Assembly (NCBI RefSeq): GCF_026341515.1
Contig: NZ_JAPEOK010000001.1
Span: 1,550,001-1,614,000, forward strand
Source: Streptomyces sp. NBC_00878
Lineage (GTDB): Bacteria; Actinomycetota; Actinomycetes; Streptomycetales; Streptomycetaceae
Length of the DNA stretch: 64,000 bases
Reading direction: 5' to 3'
Shown here piece by piece: positions 26,384 through 35,701 of this stretch. A model generated the notes under the pieces. It searched no databases. It had not been told where the DNA came from and saw only the letters and a program-made list of their open reading frames with translations. The position numbers and the translations under genes are program-made. Position 1 is the stretch's first letter. Each line of letters opens with the position of its first letter.

Positions 26384-27655
26384 ATGAGTCAGCCCGCCGA
26401 AACCGCGTCACCTCAGCTCCAGCGGCGGCTCGGCATCGGCGACGCCGTCCTCATCGGACTGGGTTCGATGATCGGCGCGGGCATCTTCGCGGCGCTCGCC
26501 CCGGCCGCCCGCGCGGCCGGCTCCGGGCTGCTGGTCGCCCTGGCGGTGGCCGCGGTGGTGGCGTACTGCAACGCCACCTCCTCCGCCCGGCTGGCCGCCC
26601 GCTATCCGGCTTCGGGCGGCACCTACGTCTTTGGCCGCGAACGCCTCGGCGACTTCTGGGGCTACCTGGCCGGCTGGGCCTTCGTGATCGGCAAGACCGC
26701 CTCCTGCGCGGCGATGGCGCTGACCGTCGGCTCGTACGCGTGGCCCGATCACGCCCACGCGGTGGCCGTCGCTGCGGTGGTGGCGCTGACCGCTGTGAAC
26801 TATGCCGGGGTCCAGAAGTCCGCGTGGCTGACCCGGGTTGTCGTCGCCGTCGTGCTGGCGGTGCTTACGGCGGTCGTGGTCGCGAGCCTCACCTCGTCGG
26901 CGGCGGACGCCGTCCGGCTGGATGTCGGCTCCGACGCCACCGTCACCGGCGTGCTGCAGGCAGCGGGCCTGCTGTTTTTCGCCTTCGCCGGGTACGCCCG
27001 CATCGCCACCCTCGGCGAGGAAGTCCGCGATCCCGCGCGCACCATTCCCCGCGCCATCCCGCTTGCCCTCGGCCTGACCCTGGTCGTGTACGCGGCCGTG
27101 GCCCTCGCCGTCCTGATGGTGCTCGGCCCCCAGGGGCTGGGCGAGGCGGCCGCGCCGCTGTCGGATGCGGTGCGTGCCGCGGGGGCGGACTGGCTGGCGC
27201 CTGTCGTGCGGGTCGGGGCGGCCGTCGCCGCGCTCGGCTCATTGCTCGCGCTGATCCTGGGTGTCTCCCGCACCACCCTGGCCATGGCCCGTGACCGGCA
27301 CCTGCCCCACGTCCTGGCCGCCGTTCATCCGCGCTTCCAGGTGCCGCACCGCGCTGAACTGCTGGTGGGCGCCGTGGTCGTGGTGCTCGCCGCCACCGCC
27401 GATGTACGTGGCGCGATCGGCTTCTCCTCCTTCGGCGTCCTGGTCTACTACGCCGTCGCCAACGCCTCCGCCTGGACGCTCAGGCCGGACGAGAACCGTC
27501 CGCCGCGCCTCGTCCCCGCGGTCGGCCTGGCCGGCTGCCTGGTGCTGGCCTTCACCCTGCCCGCCGACTCCGTCGCATGGGGGACCATGGTCCTGGCCGT
27601 CGGCATCGCCGCCTACGGCATACGCCGGGCCATCAGCGCCCGCCGGGCGTCCTGA
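26384..27655 (+). CDS. APC-superfamily amino acid permease
   Basis: A 423-aa membrane transporter with about 12 helices. Helix 1 has the APC signature GLGSMIGAGIFAAL; later features are YPASGGTYVFGRERLGDFWGY and FFAFAGYARIATLGEEVRDPARTIPRAI. The ATG at 26384 has GGAAGACGGAGG upstream. It faces the ArsR-ArsC gene across the palindrome at 26312-26333 and so is probably under its control. Similar permeases accompany ArsR-ArsC fusions in other actinobacteria by my recollection; a role in export of organoarsenicals or amino acids is not shown by sequence. Confidence 0.85.
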   Translation: MSQPAETASPQLQRRLGIGDAVLIGLGSMIGAGIFAALAPAARAAGSGLLVALAVAAVVAYCNATSSARLAARYPASGGTYVFGRERLGDFWGYLAGWAFVIGKTASCAAMALTVGSYAWPDHAHAVAVAAVVALTAVNYAGVQKSAWLTRVVVAVVLAVLTAVVVASLTSSAADAVRLDVGSDATVTGVLQAAGLLFFAFAGYARIATLGEEVRDPARTIPRAIPLALGLTLVVYAAVALAVLMVLGPQGLGEAAAPLSDAVRAAGADWLAPVVRVGAAVAALGSLLALILGVSRTTLAMARDRHLPHVLAAVHPRFQVPHRAELLVGAVVVVLAATADVRGAIGFSSFGVLVYYAVANASAWTLRPDENRPPRLVPAVGLAGCLVLAFTLPADSVAWGTMVLAVGIAAYGIRRAISARRAS

Positions 27656-27730
27656 GCCGCTCACCTGCACGAGCGGGTGTCGCTCCGAACTCACATGTCC
27701 GGGCGAACCGTCGACGTAGGTCCGGCGGTC

Positions 27731-28129
27731 TTATGGGGTGGACCCGAACTCCCGCTCGTGTCCGACGCGGTCGGCACTCCGCTCGGTGTGCCGGGAGCGG
27801 GCGAGAGCGCGCCGGCCGAGGGCCATGGCGATCAGTCCCAAGGGGATGGCCGCGATGGCTCCCACCATCCCGTTGCCGGTGCCCGGGCCGCCGCTGGAGG
27901 TGGCCAGGTGCAGGGCCGCGAGGGCCGTGCCGACCAGGCCCACCGCCATGGCCGACATGGCGCCGGTGCGCGCGTTGCCGGTGCTGCTACGGCCGGCCAT
28001 GCGGGCCAGAGCCAGCCAGCCGATGGCCACGCCGATCAGCCCCACCCCGAGGGCCAAGTTGGCCCCGGTCCGCCCGTCGCCGATGACTCCGCCCTCGGCG
28101 GCCACCGTCAGGACATCTGTTGCGCTCAT
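27731..28129 (-). CDS. Small membrane protein, DUF6223-like
   Basis: A 132-aa protein with three or four hydrophobic helices (LALGVGLIGVAIGWLALARM, AMAVGLVGTALAALHLA, MVGAIAAIPLGLIAMALG) separated by Gly/Arg-rich loops containing repeated G-x-G-R/N-x-x-T/M-G motifs, and a charged C-terminus. It resembles Streptomyces proteins labelled DUF6223. The ATG at 28129 has GGAGGAG eight bases upstream. It is divergent from the histidine kinase at 28362, so it may be a target of that system. Function unknown. Confidence 0.75.
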   Translation of the reverse strand: MSATDVLTVAAEGGVIGDGRTGANLALGVGLIGVAIGWLALARMAGRSSTGNARTGAMSAMAVGLVGTALAALHLATSSGGPGTGNGMVGAIAAIPLGLIAMALGRRALARSRHTERSADRVGHEREFGSTP

Positions 28130-28361
28130 GCCGCTCTCCTCCTTCGTGCGTGGCGAATTCCGTGGTTTCCGTTGTGCCTTGAGCGTGCCTGCCGGCAGCC
28201 CTGCTGGTCGTCCGGCGGGTGAAGTCCTTTCGCACTGCCATCGACATGGCAGTTGACTGCCGCGCATGCGGCAGGCGGCGGGCGTGTACCGCGGGTGCGG
28301 TAGCCGACCGCTCGTCCGCGGGCGGGACTCGCCCGCAACGGCGTCCGGCTAGGGTGCGCGC

Positions 28362-29489
28362 ATGGACACAGGGCGTTTTCGTGTCCCGGCCGGTGCCATG
28401 GACTGGGCGATTGCCATCAGCGTGGCGGCACTGCTGCTGGGAACCGGGCTGTCGGGGCAGCACCCGGCCGGGGAACGCGAGTTGCTCGGCGCCGTGCTGC
28501 TGGCGGCGGGAGGTCTGACGCTGGTCGCGCGTCGTAGGGCTCCAATTGCCGTGCTGGCTGTCACCGGCCTGTGCGCGGTGGGGTATGAAGCGGCGGGTTT
28601 TGAGGTGCTCGCTGTCTCGTACCTGGTTGCGGTGTACGGCGCCGTACGGGCCGGGCACCGTGCCCTGACGGTGGCGGTATCCGTGTCTTTGCTCGTCGTT
28701 CTCCCTCTCACGGCGCTGGTCTTCCGAGACGGGCCGGCGCGCGAGGCATTCGCGCAGGCCCGGAACGTGCTGGAAATCGCCTGGCTGATTGCCGCCTTTG
28801 CCGCCGGTGAGGCGTTGCGGCAGGCCGAGCGACGGGCGGACCAAGCCGAGCGCACCCGGGAGGAAACCGCTCGGCGCCGCGCGGATGAGGAGCGGCTGCA
28901 CATCGCACGGGAGCTGCACGATTCCCTCACCCACCAGATTTCGATCATCAAGGTGCAGTCCGAGGTCGCCGTCCACGTAGCCCGCAGGCGCGGCGAGCAG
29001 GTGCCCGAGACGCTGCTGGCGATCCAGACGGCCGGACGGGAGGCAACCCGGGAGCTGCGCGCGACTTTGGAGGCCCTGCGCGACGACGACACGACCCCGC
29101 CGCAGAGCCTTGAGCACGTACCGGAACTGGTGGAGCGCGCCCGTTCGATGGGCCTGGACGCGACGCTGAAGATCGAAGGGCAGCGGCACGTCGTGCCGGC
29201 CGCGGTGGGCCGGACCGCCTACCGCATTGTCCAGGAGGCGCTGACCAACACGGCCCGGCACGCCTGTGCCACCACCGCGACGGTCCGGATCGAATACCGT
29301 CCCGACGCCCTTGCCGTCCAGGTGGACGACGACGGCAAGGCCACCCCCGATGACGCCCCGACCCCGGGCCTCGGGCTGCTCGGCATGCGCGAACGCATCA
29401 CGGCCCTGGGGGGCCGTCTGCGCGCGCAGCCTCGCACCGAGCACGGCTTCACCGTCCAGGCCGAACTCCCAGTGGAACGAGCATCATGA
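28362..29489 (+). CDS. Two-component sensor histidine kinase, HisKA_3 type
   Basis: A 375-aa NarL-system kinase. Four or five N-terminal helices form a membrane sensor with little extracytoplasmic sequence. They are followed by a coiled-coil (RQAERRADQAERTREE), the phospho-acceptor box IARELHDSLTHQIS with His186, and an HATPase_c domain (IVQEALTNTARHA for the N box, GLGLLGMRERITALGG for the G boxes). The stop overlaps the response regulator ATG by ATGA. A membrane-embedded sensor without a loop domain suggests it reads envelope stress or a lipophilic signal. Confidence 0.92.
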   Translation: MDTGRFRVPAGAMDWAIAISVAALLLGTGLSGQHPAGERELLGAVLLAAGGLTLVARRRAPIAVLAVTGLCAVGYEAAGFEVLAVSYLVAVYGAVRAGHRALTVAVSVSLLVVLPLTALVFRDGPAREAFAQARNVLEIAWLIAAFAAGEALRQAERRADQAERTREETARRRADEERLHIARELHDSLTHQISIIKVQSEVAVHVARRRGEQVPETLLAIQTAGREATRELRATLEALRDDDTTPPQSLEHVPELVERARSMGLDATLKIEGQRHVVPAAVGRTAYRIVQEALTNTARHACATTATVRIEYRPDALAVQVDDDGKATPDDAPTPGLGLLGMRERITALGGRLRAQPRTEHGFTVQAELPVERAS

Positions 29490-30145
29490 TCCGTGTCCTG
29501 CTGGTCGACGACCAGCCGCTCATCCGCAGCGGCTTCCGCGCACTGCTCGACCTCGAAGACGACCTCAAGGTGGTGGCCGAAGCCGCCGACGGTGAAGAGG
29601 GTCTGGTGCTGGTCAAGGAGCATCTGCCCGACGTCGCGCTCATCGACATCCAGATGCCGGTCATGGACGGCATCGAGGCGACCCGGCGCATCGCCGCGGA
29701 CCCGGCCTTGGCGGACGTGCACGTCGTCATCCTGACCAACTACGGCATGGACGAGTACGTCTTCGAAGCACTGCGCGCCGGCGCCGCCGGATTCCTGGTC
29801 AAGGACATCGTGCCGGAGGACCTCCTGCACGCCGTACGGGTAGCCGCCCGCGGCGACGCTCTGCTCGCCCCGTCCATCACCCGCAAGCTGATCCACCGGT
29901 ACGTCGCCCAGCTGCCCCCCGCCTCCAGTGCCGCGCTGGAGGAGCTGACCGGCCGCGAACGCGAAGCGGTCGCCCTGGCCGCACAGGGCCTGTCCAACGA
30001 CCAGATCGCCGACCACATGGTGATCAGCCCGATGACCGCGAAGACCCACATCAACCGGGCCATGACCAAACTCCATGCCCGCGACCGGGCCCAACTCGTG
30101 GTTCTCGCCTACGAATCCGGCCTGGCCGCCCCGCGCAACGGCTGA
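29486..30145 (+). CDS. NarL/FixJ-family response regulator
   Basis: A 219-aa partner of the kinase upstream. The receiver domain has the acidic pair Asp8/Asp9, phospho-acceptor Asp54 (VALIDIQMPVMDG), the switch Thr (VVILTNYG) and Lys (FLVKDIVPEDLL). The C-terminal LuxR HTH reads LTGREREAVALAAQGLSNDQ, then KTHINRAMTKLHARDRAQLV. It overlaps the kinase by 4 bp. Likely targets are its own promoter region and the divergent small membrane protein gene at 28129. Confidence 0.93.
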   Translation: MIRVLLVDDQPLIRSGFRALLDLEDDLKVVAEAADGEEGLVLVKEHLPDVALIDIQMPVMDGIEATRRIAADPALADVHVVILTNYGMDEYVFEALRAGAAGFLVKDIVPEDLLHAVRVAARGDALLAPSITRKLIHRYVAQLPPASSAALEELTGREREAVALAAQGLSNDQIADHMVISPMTAKTHINRAMTKLHARDRAQLVVLAYESGLAAPRNG

Positions 30146-30402
30146 CAGCCGGCAGTGATTGCCGACTTCGCGGTGGACGTCCGACCATGCCCCGACCACA
30201 TCACCGCCACGGTGCTCGCCGCCTTCACGCCCCCGGCAAACCAGTACCCGAGACCCACCCCCTGCGGGGAGCGCCCGTAACCCGCACCGAAGGAACCACG
30301 ACCACCTCCGAAAAGTCGATGGTCGGTTCGCCCGTACCGTGATCTCCCCGGGGTACGGCGGTCAGGCAGTGAAGAGCGGCGTCTCCTGCGGGGTGAGGTT
30401 GA

Positions 30403-30588
30403 ACCGAGTTGATCAAACCCCAGCGTGCCTGGAAGTCGCTCTCCCCGGTCGAGTTGGCCACCGCCGAGTGGGTCGACTGGTACAACCACCGGCGCCTCCA
30501 CGGTGAGATAGGCCACGTTCCGCCCGTCGAGTACGAGGCCAATCACTACATGGAATCCACGAAACCCCAGGTCACAACCACAATCTGA
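30403..30588 (+). pseudogene. IS3-family transposase C-terminal relic
   Basis: About 60 codons of an IS3 OrfB integrase end: TELIKPQRAWKSLSPVELAT, WVDWYNHRRLHGEIGHVPP, EYEANHYMES and a TGA. In-frame stops lie just before 30403. The sequence after the stop (CTCTACCGAACCCGGGGCGG) looks like the right terminal repeat of such elements. The 257 bp between the response regulator and this relic (30146-30402) show no gene. It marks the left edge of the terpene locus. Confidence 0.8.
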
Positions 30589-30699
30589 GATCTCTACCGA
30601 ACCCGGGGCGGTTCAGGGGCGAGTGGTGCTGTGTCTTCGATCGGGTGACAGGGCTGGGAATCCCCGTCGATGCGGTGGCGTGCCCGCGAGGCTCGGAGG

Positions 30700-32925
30700 A
30701 TGCGTATCGCGGTGCTGGATGTGGACGGGACTCTGATCGCCGGCACGCTGGCCGGTCGGTTGCCGATGATGCTGGCCGAGGCTGGGCTTGTTCCCCGGGA
30801 CCGCCTGGAACGGCTGCGCCAGGCCCAGTCGGCATCGGATGGCGAGGACCCTGCGGCGGCGGCGCGGATGAACGAGCTGTTCGCCGCGATGCTGACCGAT
30901 GTGCCGTCCCGGTCGGTGTCCGCGGTGATGGCCCGGCTGTGGCAACGGCAACGCGAGCGGCTGTTCGCCTCAACCCGGCCGCTGGCCGCGGCGTTGCAGG
31001 ACGCCGGCTATGTGCCCCTGCTGATCTCGGGTGGCCCGCAGGAGATGGTGGCTTACCTTGCCTGTGAGCTGGGCGTGGCCCTGTTTCGCGGCACGCAGTT
31101 CGAGGCGGCTGACGGGCTGTTCACCGGCCGGGTCGCCTCAGCGGTCGCTGACGGGAAGGACAGGGCTGCGCAGGACCTGGCGGGCACCGGACACATCGAC
31201 TGGCCGGACTCGCTGGCCGTGGGCAACTCCCTGGGTGACGTCTCGTCGCTGAGCCGGGTCGGCCACCCCGTGGCGTTCGAGCCCTCCCCCGCGCTCAGGG
31301 CGCTGGCCCGCCGGCACTCATGGCCCGTGTGTGACCGCACCAGCCTGCTCACTCACCTGCGCGACCAGGCCGCTCTGCCCGTCTCCCCACCAGCCCCTGC
31401 CCGCGAGGTGCCGCCGGCCCGCCACGCAGCGCCCGTGACATCGGTGGGCAGTGCGATCCGTCGGCTGACCGAGCGGCTGCTGGCCCAGGTGGGCAACCAG
31501 GGAGCCGTCACGGGCGAGTGCCGCAGCCGGGTCACCGAGTCGGCCCTGATGCTGACCCTGCTGCGCCGCGCGAATGCCCTGCCCGGGATGCAGAGCCGGC
31601 TGCACGCCTACCTCTCGCGCAGCCGTACAGCCGCAGGCGCCTTCGATGCGGCGGTCATCGACGCCACCCTGCACGGCACCCCGCCGACGGACCGGCACCG
31701 GCTCATCGAGCAGACCTTCTCCGGCGCCGCCCAGCACTCCTCCGACCGCAAGAAGCTCGCCCTGGAGGCGATCCTCGCCGTCGTGGGCCCCGAGCCCTTC
31801 CACGTCGACGCCCCCTCCCACGCGTTCGAGCACCACAACGAGGCCACCTGGACCCGCCTGCGGCAAATGGCCCTCCACCACCTGCACGTGCCGGACCCCG
31901 TCGCCCCGGAACTGACCGCACGCCTGCTGCGGCTGACCGAACGCGGCCAGGACCGCGGAGTCATCGAGGGCAACGTGTTCGCGCACCTGTTCGCACTGCT
32001 GTCGCTGCACCGGACGATGCCCGGCCACCAGGTCATCCACGACGGCATCACGGCCCTGGCCGAAGCCGTCCGCGACGACGGCGGCATGCCGTTCATCACC
32101 AGCGAGGAGATCTTCTCCACCGCCACCGCGGGCCTCGCGCTGGCGCGCGCCGGCGCCAAAGGGCAGGTGCTGCTCGCGATGGGCGACTACCTCGCAGCCC
32201 AGCAGGCCGGCAACGGCGGCTGGGCCTACGCCCAGGACGTCGTACAGACCGACACGGACACCACCACCCACGTCCTGTCCTTCCTGCACGCCATCGGCCC
32301 CGAGCGCTACCGGGCACACATCGCCCTCGCCCGGCAGTTCCTGGCGGCGCACCTGGGCGAGGACGGCGGGATGCCGACCTATCTACCCGGCCAGCCCTCC
32401 GAGCCGACCATGACCGCCAACGCCCTCATCGCCCTGCGCCCCTACCACTTCACCCACGCCCCCCTGCTGGAGGGGGCAACCCGCTACCTCCTCAACGCGC
32501 AGAAACCCGACGGCACCTTCGAACGCAGCTGGAGCCTGAGCGAAGCCAACGCCATGCTCCGCGCCCTGACCGCCCTCACGCTCGCCCACCGCCACAACCC
32601 CTCAAGCCATCAAGGACATCTGGGTCCGGCCATCGACTCCATCCACCAGCGCCTGCTCGTCACCGCCAACCCCGACGGCGGCTGGGGCCAGACCCCCGGG
32701 GAGGCCAGCGACGCGATGAGCACCGCCTACACCCTCACCGCGCTCGCCCCCACGCACCGCACCCACCCCACCGTCCGCAGCGGCCTGCACTACCTTCTGG
32801 GCGAACAGAACCCCGACGGCGGATACACCTCACCCTCCGACCAAGCCGCCCCCCGCCCTCTGCGCTACGCCATCCCCGTCCTCACCGACATCTTCGTCCT
32901 CCTCGCCCTCACCCACTACGCGTGA
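30700..32925 (+). CDS. HAD phosphatase-class II terpene cyclase fusion (drimenyl diphosphate/drimenol synthase-like)
   Basis: A 741-aa protein with two enzymes in one chain. Residues 1-210 are a HAD-IB phosphatase: Asp7/Asp9 in LDVDGTL, Ser110 in LISGGPQEM, Lys153 in DGKDRAA, and Asp180 in GNSLGD, so all four HAD motifs are intact. Residues about 250-740 are an alpha-barrel beta/gamma terpene cyclase with DTDTT at 518-522, the class II (protonation) motif DxDTT, and QW-like repeats (NGGWAY, PDGTFERSW, NPDGGWGQ, NPDGGYTS). Family knowledge: HAD-cyclase fusions include bacterial drimenol synthases, which cyclise farnesyl diphosphate and remove the diphosphate. ATG 30700 directly abuts GGAGG, so the in-frame ATG at 30670 is also possible. 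The substrate is inferred. Confidence 0.85.
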   Translation: MRIAVLDVDGTLIAGTLAGRLPMMLAEAGLVPRDRLERLRQAQSASDGEDPAAAARMNELFAAMLTDVPSRSVSAVMARLWQRQRERLFASTRPLAAALQDAGYVPLLISGGPQEMVAYLACELGVALFRGTQFEAADGLFTGRVASAVADGKDRAAQDLAGTGHIDWPDSLAVGNSLGDVSSLSRVGHPVAFEPSPALRALARRHSWPVCDRTSLLTHLRDQAALPVSPPAPAREVPPARHAAPVTSVGSAIRRLTERLLAQVGNQGAVTGECRSRVTESALMLTLLRRANALPGMQSRLHAYLSRSRTAAGAFDAAVIDATLHGTPPTDRHRLIEQTFSGAAQHSSDRKKLALEAILAVVGPEPFHVDAPSHAFEHHNEATWTRLRQMALHHLHVPDPVAPELTARLLRLTERGQDRGVIEGNVFAHLFALLSLHRTMPGHQVIHDGITALAEAVRDDGGMPFITSEEIFSTATAGLALARAGAKGQVLLAMGDYLAAQQAGNGGWAYAQDVVQTDTDTTTHVLSFLHAIGPERYRAHIALARQFLAAHLGEDGGMPTYLPGQPSEPTMTANALIALRPYHFTHAPLLEGATRYLLNAQKPDGTFERSWSLSEANAMLRALTALTLAHRHNPSSHQGHLGPAIDSIHQRLLVTANPDGGWGQTPGEASDAMSTAYTLTALAPTHRTHPTVRSGLHYLLGEQNPDGGYTSPSDQAAPRPLRYAIPVLTDIFVLLALTHYA

Positions 32926-33032
32926 ACAACCACCCGATCGGGCTTGAATCTCACCTTGCCCGGAGGCGCTCGCGAGAGCAGTGGCGGGGCCAGGCGGTGG
33001 GTCCGGGCTGATACTCGTGGGCTGCCCAGCCG

Positions 33033-34112
33033 TCACGTGTTCCCGGAGGCGAGTTCCTCCGTGGATCCCTCCATGGCCGGGGGAAGATTGCGCCGGTAGA
33101 AGCGCCGGTATGCGCGGAGGGTGGGCCCGTCCGCGACGGACCAGAGGTCCTTGGCCACTGGGCGCATCCAGCGCAGGATCTCGAAGTCGGCACGGTGATT
33201 TCGCCTGACCAGGCGCCACAGGAAGGCCGCCCAGAGACGGTTGGCCGGCCAGAGCAGCCAGTCGGGTCCGAGTTTGCGGACGATCAGGCTCCACGTCGCG
33301 ATCGTGACACCGGGCCGCACGGGACTCACAGCCGCGACGAAGGCCATCCGGGGCGGCTTTCCGTCCGGCTGCGGGCCCGGCTGAGGAGTGGCCACCGCGG
33401 TTGTCGGGCTCGCCATCTCGACCAGTACGTACGGACGGAAGTGGTGGATACGGGTGCCGTCCTCCTCGGCGGGCTGGATCCGGAAGGAGAAGTGACGTCC
33501 TTCGTCCCGCAGTTGGACGGAGGTCATCGTTCGCCCCGGACTGTGCGTGTAGGGCCAGTGCGAGACGTCGGTCACGTGTTCACCGATCGGGAGGAGATCC
33601 GCGTGACAGACGAGCACCTCACCGGCCAGGCAGAGGTGGCGACGGCGGTCCTCGGCGAAGCTCAGCCCGCTCATGGGCTCCGGGGCCGGTGACCCGTGCC
33701 AGAACCAGATGATGCCTCCCTGCTCGGTCACGGGGACGCTGTGCTGCACGGCCCGGGAGGGGATACGGTCCGCGCCGGGGATCTTCCGGCACGCTCCCTC
33801 CGTATCGAACTCCCAGGCGTGGAAGCCGCAGACCAGCCTCTCCTCGCGCACCCGGCCGCACCGGCTGAGGTCGGCGCCCATGTGGCAGCACTGGCTGTCG
33901 ATCATCCCGACCTGCCCGCCGCGTGTGCGGAACAGCGCGTACCGCCGGGCCATGTAGGTGACGGGGACCACCTGGCCAGGGCGAAGATGCCGGCTGAACC
34001 GGGCGAAGTACCAGCCGGTGGGACAGAGCTCCTGCTGCCCACCGCCTGCCAGGAGACTCAGATGGTCAAGTTCCCGGTCGTACGGCTGTGGCCTGGGGTG
34101 CCGCCTGGTCAT
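33033..34112 (-). CDS. Rieske non-heme iron oxygenase
   Basis: A 359-aa oxygenase. The Rieske cluster ligands are Cys75/His77 (SQCCHMGAD) and Cys95/His98 (LVCGFHAWEF). The mononuclear iron site is EHVTDVSHWPYTHSPG, with Asp182, His185 and His190 in the D-x2-H-x4-H arrangement. C-terminal hydrophobic/aromatic stretches (WLLWPANRLWAAFLWRL) suggest contact with a membrane or lipophilic substrate, as in KshA and cholesterol 7-desaturase relatives. The ATG overlaps the stop of the flavin monooxygenase gene (ATGA). It probably hydroxylates or desaturates the terpene made by the convergent cyclase. No ferredoxin or reductase is next to it, so it must borrow them. Confidence 0.85.
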   Translation of the reverse strand: MTRRHPRPQPYDRELDHLSLLAGGGQQELCPTGWYFARFSRHLRPGQVVPVTYMARRYALFRTRGGQVGMIDSQCCHMGADLSRCGRVREERLVCGFHAWEFDTEGACRKIPGADRIPSRAVQHSVPVTEQGGIIWFWHGSPAPEPMSGLSFAEDRRRHLCLAGEVLVCHADLLPIGEHVTDVSHWPYTHSPGRTMTSVQLRDEGRHFSFRIQPAEEDGTRIHHFRPYVLVEMASPTTAVATPQPGPQPDGKPPRMAFVAAVSPVRPGVTIATWSLIVRKLGPDWLLWPANRLWAAFLWRLVRRNHRADFEILRWMRPVAKDLWSVADGPTLRAYRRFYRRNLPPAMEGSTEELASGNT

Positions 34113-35701
34113 GCGGTGATTCCTTCCTCATCCGCCGGGAAGCTGTGTTCCGCAGTTGCCCGGGGTGCGGGCACGGGGGCAGGGGTGGATGGTGCGCGGC
34201 AGGTGTAGGCAGCGGCATCGAAGCGGTTCAGTGAGCGGGTGAGCCGGCCGGTGGACCAGGGCCAGCAGAAGGTGTTCCGCCCGCTGGAGTGGAAGTAGTA
34301 GCTGGAGCAGCCGCCCGCGTTGTACACGGTGGTCCGCAGTGCGTCCTGCACCGCGGTGTTGTAGGCGGCCTGGACAGCCGGTCTGACGTCCATGGAGGCG
34401 TGGCCTTCGCGGCGCAGGTGCCTCAGAGCGGCGCCCAGGTAGGCGAGTTGGGCTTCGAGCACGCTGATGGCGGAGGTGGAGCCGGAAAGGAGGTTGGGGC
34501 CCAGGAGGAGAAAGAGGTTGGGGAACCCACTGACGCTGGTGCCGAGGTATGCCTGAGGGCCGTCCCCGGCCCAGGTCTCGTGCAATGTCCGGCCTGCCGT
34601 GCCGTGCACGCTGCGGGCCAGCGGCAGCTCACCGACGCGGAAGCCGGTGGCGGTGATCACCACGTCGGCCTCGATCGCGGTGCCGTCGGCACCGATGAGG
34701 TGCCGGCCGCGTACGCAGGACAGAGCGGTGGGGTGGAGGTGGACATGGGGCTGGGCCAGGGCCGGGTAGAACGTGCTCGACGTCAACAGACGCTTGCAGC
34801 CCAGGCGGTGGCCGGGCATCAGCGCCCGGCGCAGCTCCGGGTCACGAACCGTGAGTCTCAGATGGGCCCGGGCCGCAGTCTCGAGAGGACCTGCCAGCCG
34901 TGGGTGGCGGAGCAGGTAGCCGATGCCCTCTTGCAGGCCGTACTGACCGGCCCGCAGGGTGCGCCGTACGCCTGGAACACGGCCTAAAGACCAGTTGATG
35001 GCCAGGGGAACCGGCAGGTCGGGCTTGGGCAGCAGCCACTGTGCGGTGCGCTGGAAGAGGTGTACGGCCGCCGCCCGGTCCTGGATGGCCGGGACGACCT
35101 GGACGGCGGAGGCGCCACTGCCGACGACGGCCACGCGCCGGCCGGTGAGGTCCACAGCGTGGTCCCACTCAGCGGTGTGGAACACCGGCCCTGGGAACTC
35201 GTCCAAACCCGGCGCATCGAGCCGCCGTGGCTCATGCCACGGCCCGGTGGCCAGGACCAGAACCCTCGCGCGGTACTCGCCGTCGGTGGTCTGCACAAGC
35301 CAGCGCCCCGCGGCCTGGTCCCACCGGGCCCCTAGGACACGGACACCGCACCGCAGCACTTCACCGACCCCGTACCGGTCCGCGGTCGTCCGCAGGTAGT
35401 CGTGGATCTCCGGCTGACCGGCGAAGGTTCTGCTCCACCGCGGGTTGGGGGTGAAGGAGTAGGAGTACAGGGAGGACGGGACATCGCAGGCGCACCCCGG
35501 GTAGGTGTTCTCCCGCCAGGTACCCCCGAGTTGCGACGCCTTCTCCAGCACCACAAGGTCACGCCAGCCCTCCTGGCGCAGCCGGATGGCGGCACCGATG
35601 CCGGAGAACCCGGCGCCGACCACCACCACCTGCACATCCCCGCCCCCTCGCGGCCGGGCATCACATGCAGGCTCAGGCAGAAACGACACAGTCCCCCCCA
35701 T
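34109..35701 (-). CDS. Flavin monooxygenase, Baeyer-Villiger type
   Basis: A 530-aa FAD/NADPH enzyme. Features in order: FAD Rossmann motif VVGAGFSGIG (about 28-37), GTWRENTYPGCACDVPSSLY, the Baeyer-Villiger fingerprint F-x-G-x3-H-x3-W-D at residues 169-180, the NADPH motif VVGSGASAVQ, and ATGFRVGELPL. The last 30 residues are a Pro/Ala-rich tail. It starts at ATG 35701 and is translationally coupled to the Rieske gene. Likely role: insert oxygen next to a ketone, or hydroxylate, on the terpene product. The class is sure; the substrate is inferred from context. Confidence 0.88.
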   Translation of the reverse strand: MGGTVSFLPEPACDARPRGGGDVQVVVVGAGFSGIGAAIRLRQEGWRDLVVLEKASQLGGTWRENTYPGCACDVPSSLYSYSFTPNPRWSRTFAGQPEIHDYLRTTADRYGVGEVLRCGVRVLGARWDQAAGRWLVQTTDGEYRARVLVLATGPWHEPRRLDAPGLDEFPGPVFHTAEWDHAVDLTGRRVAVVGSGASAVQVVPAIQDRAAAVHLFQRTAQWLLPKPDLPVPLAINWSLGRVPGVRRTLRAGQYGLQEGIGYLLRHPRLAGPLETAARAHLRLTVRDPELRRALMPGHRLGCKRLLTSSTFYPALAQPHVHLHPTALSCVRGRHLIGADGTAIEADVVITATGFRVGELPLARSVHGTAGRTLHETWAGDGPQAYLGTSVSGFPNLFLLLGPNLLSGSTSAISVLEAQLAYLGAALRHLRREGHASMDVRPAVQAAYNTAVQDALRTTVYNAGGCSSYYFHSSGRNTFCWPWSTGRLTRSLNRFDAAAYTCRAPSTPAPVPAPRATAEHSFPADEEGITA

